DNA of 7,157 nucleotides. Origin: Sulfurovum sp. Lineage in GTDB: Bacteria; Campylobacterota; Campylobacteria; Campylobacterales; Sulfurovaceae. The translations under genes were made by a program, and so were the position numbers. Under the pieces are notes generated by a model. That model was not told where the DNA came from and did not search any database. It saw only the letters and a list, made by a program, of their open reading frames with translations. Location: positions 1 to 7,157 of the forward strand of contig DYTG01000091.1 in the NCBI GenBank assembly GCA_020726085.1, written 5' to 3'. Of this stretch, positions 6,224 through 7,157 are shown in pieces (position 1 is the stretch's first letter; each line of letters begins with the position of its first letter).

Positions 6224-6261
6224 AATTTAACTCCTTAAAATATTTTGATTATGATGATGAG

Positions 6262-6291
6262 ATTATAACATAGCGTTCTTTAAAATGTCAA
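6262..6291 (-). promoter_or_regulatory. Consensus sigma-70 promoter of the porin gene
   Basis: On the minus strand a perfect -35 TTGACA (6291-6286) and a perfect -10 TATAAT (6267-6262) are separated by 18 bases, and TGT before the -10 gives an extended -10 as well. The start site would fall near 6255, leaving a leader of about 32 bases with AAGGAG. Such a full match fits a very abundant outer-membrane protein. Confidence 0.85.
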
Positions 6292-6305
6292 GTTTTTTGG
6301 CTTTA

Positions 6306-6429
6306 AATTAACAATTGGTTAATGATTTGTTAATAAATGCCCATTTCATGGGGGTTTTGATTGATAAAAAAAGCGTTCAATCCATCGAAAATTAACCAAT
6401 AATTACCCCTTTTTGCTATAATTAACCAA
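6306..6429. repeat. Array of ATTAAC(C)AA motifs between porin and mqnA
   Basis: Five related copies are visible. Two are identical on the plus strand, AATTAACCAA at 6390-6399 and 6420-6429, exactly 30 bases apart. AATTAACAA lies at 6306-6314. Two are inverted: TTGGTTAAT at 6315-6323 and TTTGTTAAT at 6326-6334. The first three lie 15-48 bases upstream of the porin -35; the last overlaps the mqnA -10 and start site. They could be operator sites of a shared regulator, or AT-rich coincidence. Confidence 0.4.
6414..6422 (+). promoter_or_regulatory. Extended -10 promoter of mqnA
   Basis: TGCTATAAT is a perfect extended -10 box, 26 bases before the mqnA ATG, which gives a leader of about 20 bases. 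No good -35 is seen; the nearest is TTAACC at 6392-6397 with a 19-base spacer. The leader has only AAGCGA at 6436-6441 as a weak ribosome binding site. Confidence 0.65.
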
Positions 6430-6448
6430 AAATTTAAGCGAACAATCC

Positions 6449-7126
6449 ATGAAATTTGGTTCCATCGAGTATCTCAACCTCCTCCCTTTTCGTCTCTTTT
6501 TGAAAAAATATCTCAAAGGAGGTGCTGCCTATCAAGCCTTGCATTACAAAAGCGGCGTACCTTCAAAAATCAATCGTGATTTTCACGCTAGACGTATCGA
6601 CAGTGCCTTTATTTCGAGTATCCACTCTAGGGGCAAAAAGTGCAGTGATATAGGCATCGTAGCCTACCAAGAGGTGCGTAGTGTTTTTGTCATCCCTTAT
6701 AATGTAAGCAAAAGTGATAATGCCTCGGCTACTTCCAATGTATTGGCTAGAGTTTTGGGGCTTAGGGGCGAGGTGATTATAGGCGATAGAGCGTTGAAGT
6801 TTTTTTTACAAGGGGGTGAAGCGATTGATTTGGCGACACAATGGTATCAAAAGTACCAATTGCCCTTTGTTTTCGCACGGCTTTGCCACAACCGCCTCAC
6901 GCCCCAAACGCAAAAGCTTGTGCGTACTTTTGAACAAAACCAACCAAAGATACCCCAATATATCCTCAAAAAAGAGGCCGCTAAGCACGACATTACTTCC
7001 AAAGAGCTTCAAGAGTATTTGGAGTGTATCCACTACGCCATGGATTGCAAAGCCAAACGCTCTTTTAAGCTTTTTTTGAGACTTGCTCGAAAATCTCAAA
7101 CCTCGTCATTGCGAGACACGAAGTAA
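6449..7126 (+). CDS. mqnA: Chorismate dehydratase of the futalosine menaquinone pathway
   Basis: A 225-residue protein of the MqnA/MqnD family (periplasmic-binding-protein-like fold). MqnA removes water from chorismate to give 3-enolpyruvylbenzoate, the first step of the futalosine route to menaquinone, used by Campylobacterota for respiration. Recognisable segments are SIEYLNLLPF near 5-14, SGVPSKINRDFHARRIDSAFISS near 35-57, IGDRALKFFLQGG near 111-123, and DLATQWYQKYQLPFVFARL near 127-145. These fit MqnA better than MqnD. The ATG at 6449 gives the expected family N-terminus. The last seven residues (219-225, SSLRDTK) and the stop lie within a dispersed palindromic repeat, so the C-terminus appears to have been rewritten by its insertion. 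The core domain looks complete and the enzyme is probably functional. Confidence 0.88.
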   Translation: MKFGSIEYLNLLPFRLFLKKYLKGGAAYQALHYKSGVPSKINRDFHARRIDSAFISSIHSRGKKCSDIGIVAYQEVRSVFVIPYNVSKSDNASATSNVLARVLGLRGEVIIGDRALKFFLQGGEAIDLATQWYQKYQLPFVFARLCHNRLTPQTQKLVRTFEQNQPKIPQYILKKEAAKHDITSKELQEYLECIHYAMDCKAKRSFKLFLRLARKSQTSSLRDTK

Positions 7127-7157
7127 TCTATAACATTTGAGATTGTTTCACTTCATT
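7103..7157. repeat. Dispersed palindromic repeat (CGTCATTGCGAG type), cut by window edge
   Basis: The sequence opens with CGTCATTGCGAG at 7104-7115. GAAGTAATCT at 7120-7129 then pairs with AGATTGTTTC at 7140-7149, a 10-bp stem with two wobble pairs and a 10-base loop. I recall CGTCATTGCGAG...GAAGCAATC...GATTGCTTC...CTCGCAATGACG as a palindrome found in many copies in diverse bacteria. Only the left arm and tip are visible; the closing CGCAATGACG arm would lie just beyond base 7157. Confidence 0.75.

Noticed and set aside
6340..6352. Hairpin CCCAT-TTC-ATGGG in the porin-mqnA gap
   Set aside because: The stem is only 5 bp, lies between divergent promoters where no transcript should end, and has only a short T-run after it; probably chance.
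6806..7099. Overlapping open frames on both strands inside mqnA
   Set aside because: They are shadows of the mqnA frame, which has the recognisable family segments; no ribosome binding sites or domains support the others.

Overview
The window looks like the chromosome of a member of the Campylobacterota (epsilonproteobacteria), probably a free-living sulfur- or hydrogen-oxidising relative of Sulfurimonas, Sulfuricurvum or Sulfurospirillum. The genus is an inference and cannot be fixed from these bases. The pointers are an AT-rich sequence, an ArsR/ArsS-type two-component pair resembling Helicobacter pylori HP0166/HP0165, a large outer-membrane porin with the 'GGDI-EP' mature N-terminus, and MqnA of the futalosine menaquinone route.

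Layout, left to right. Bases 1-708 carry ribosomal protein genes rpmI (L35) and rplT (L20) on the plus strand. They are separated by 98 bases that can fold into a three-way-junction RNA, and rplT is followed by a strong hairpin. A SpoU/RlmB-type rRNA 2'-O-methyltransferase (926-1684, plus) follows and runs tail-to-tail into a sensor kinase gene on the minus strand, with a 32-base overlap. The kinase (1653-2900) lies 4 bases downstream of its response regulator (2905-3579, minus). The regulator has no ATG, GTG or TTG where the protein family begins and appears to start at ATC or ATA. Divergent from it is a YbbO-like short-chain dehydrogenase/reductase (3686-4498, plus). A non-coding stretch of 261 bases with two palindromes of the CCCAAAC/GTTTGGG type separates that gene from a 487-residue porin on the minus strand (4760-6223). 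The porin has a near-perfect sigma-70 promoter. A 225-base intergenic region with repeated ATTAACCAA-like motifs separates it from divergent mqnA (6449-7126, plus). A dispersed palindromic repeat enters at about 7103, supplies the last codons and stop of mqnA, and runs off the right edge.

Functionally this is mostly housekeeping: translation (L35, L20, rRNA methylation), envelope sensing and permeability (two-component pair, porin), and respiratory quinone synthesis (MqnA). No phage, CRISPR, tRNA, rRNA or transposase gene was seen. The points of interest are the start codon of the regulator, the repeat families, the rpmI-rplT RNA structure and the motif array between porin and mqnA. I found no convincing undescribed multigene system.
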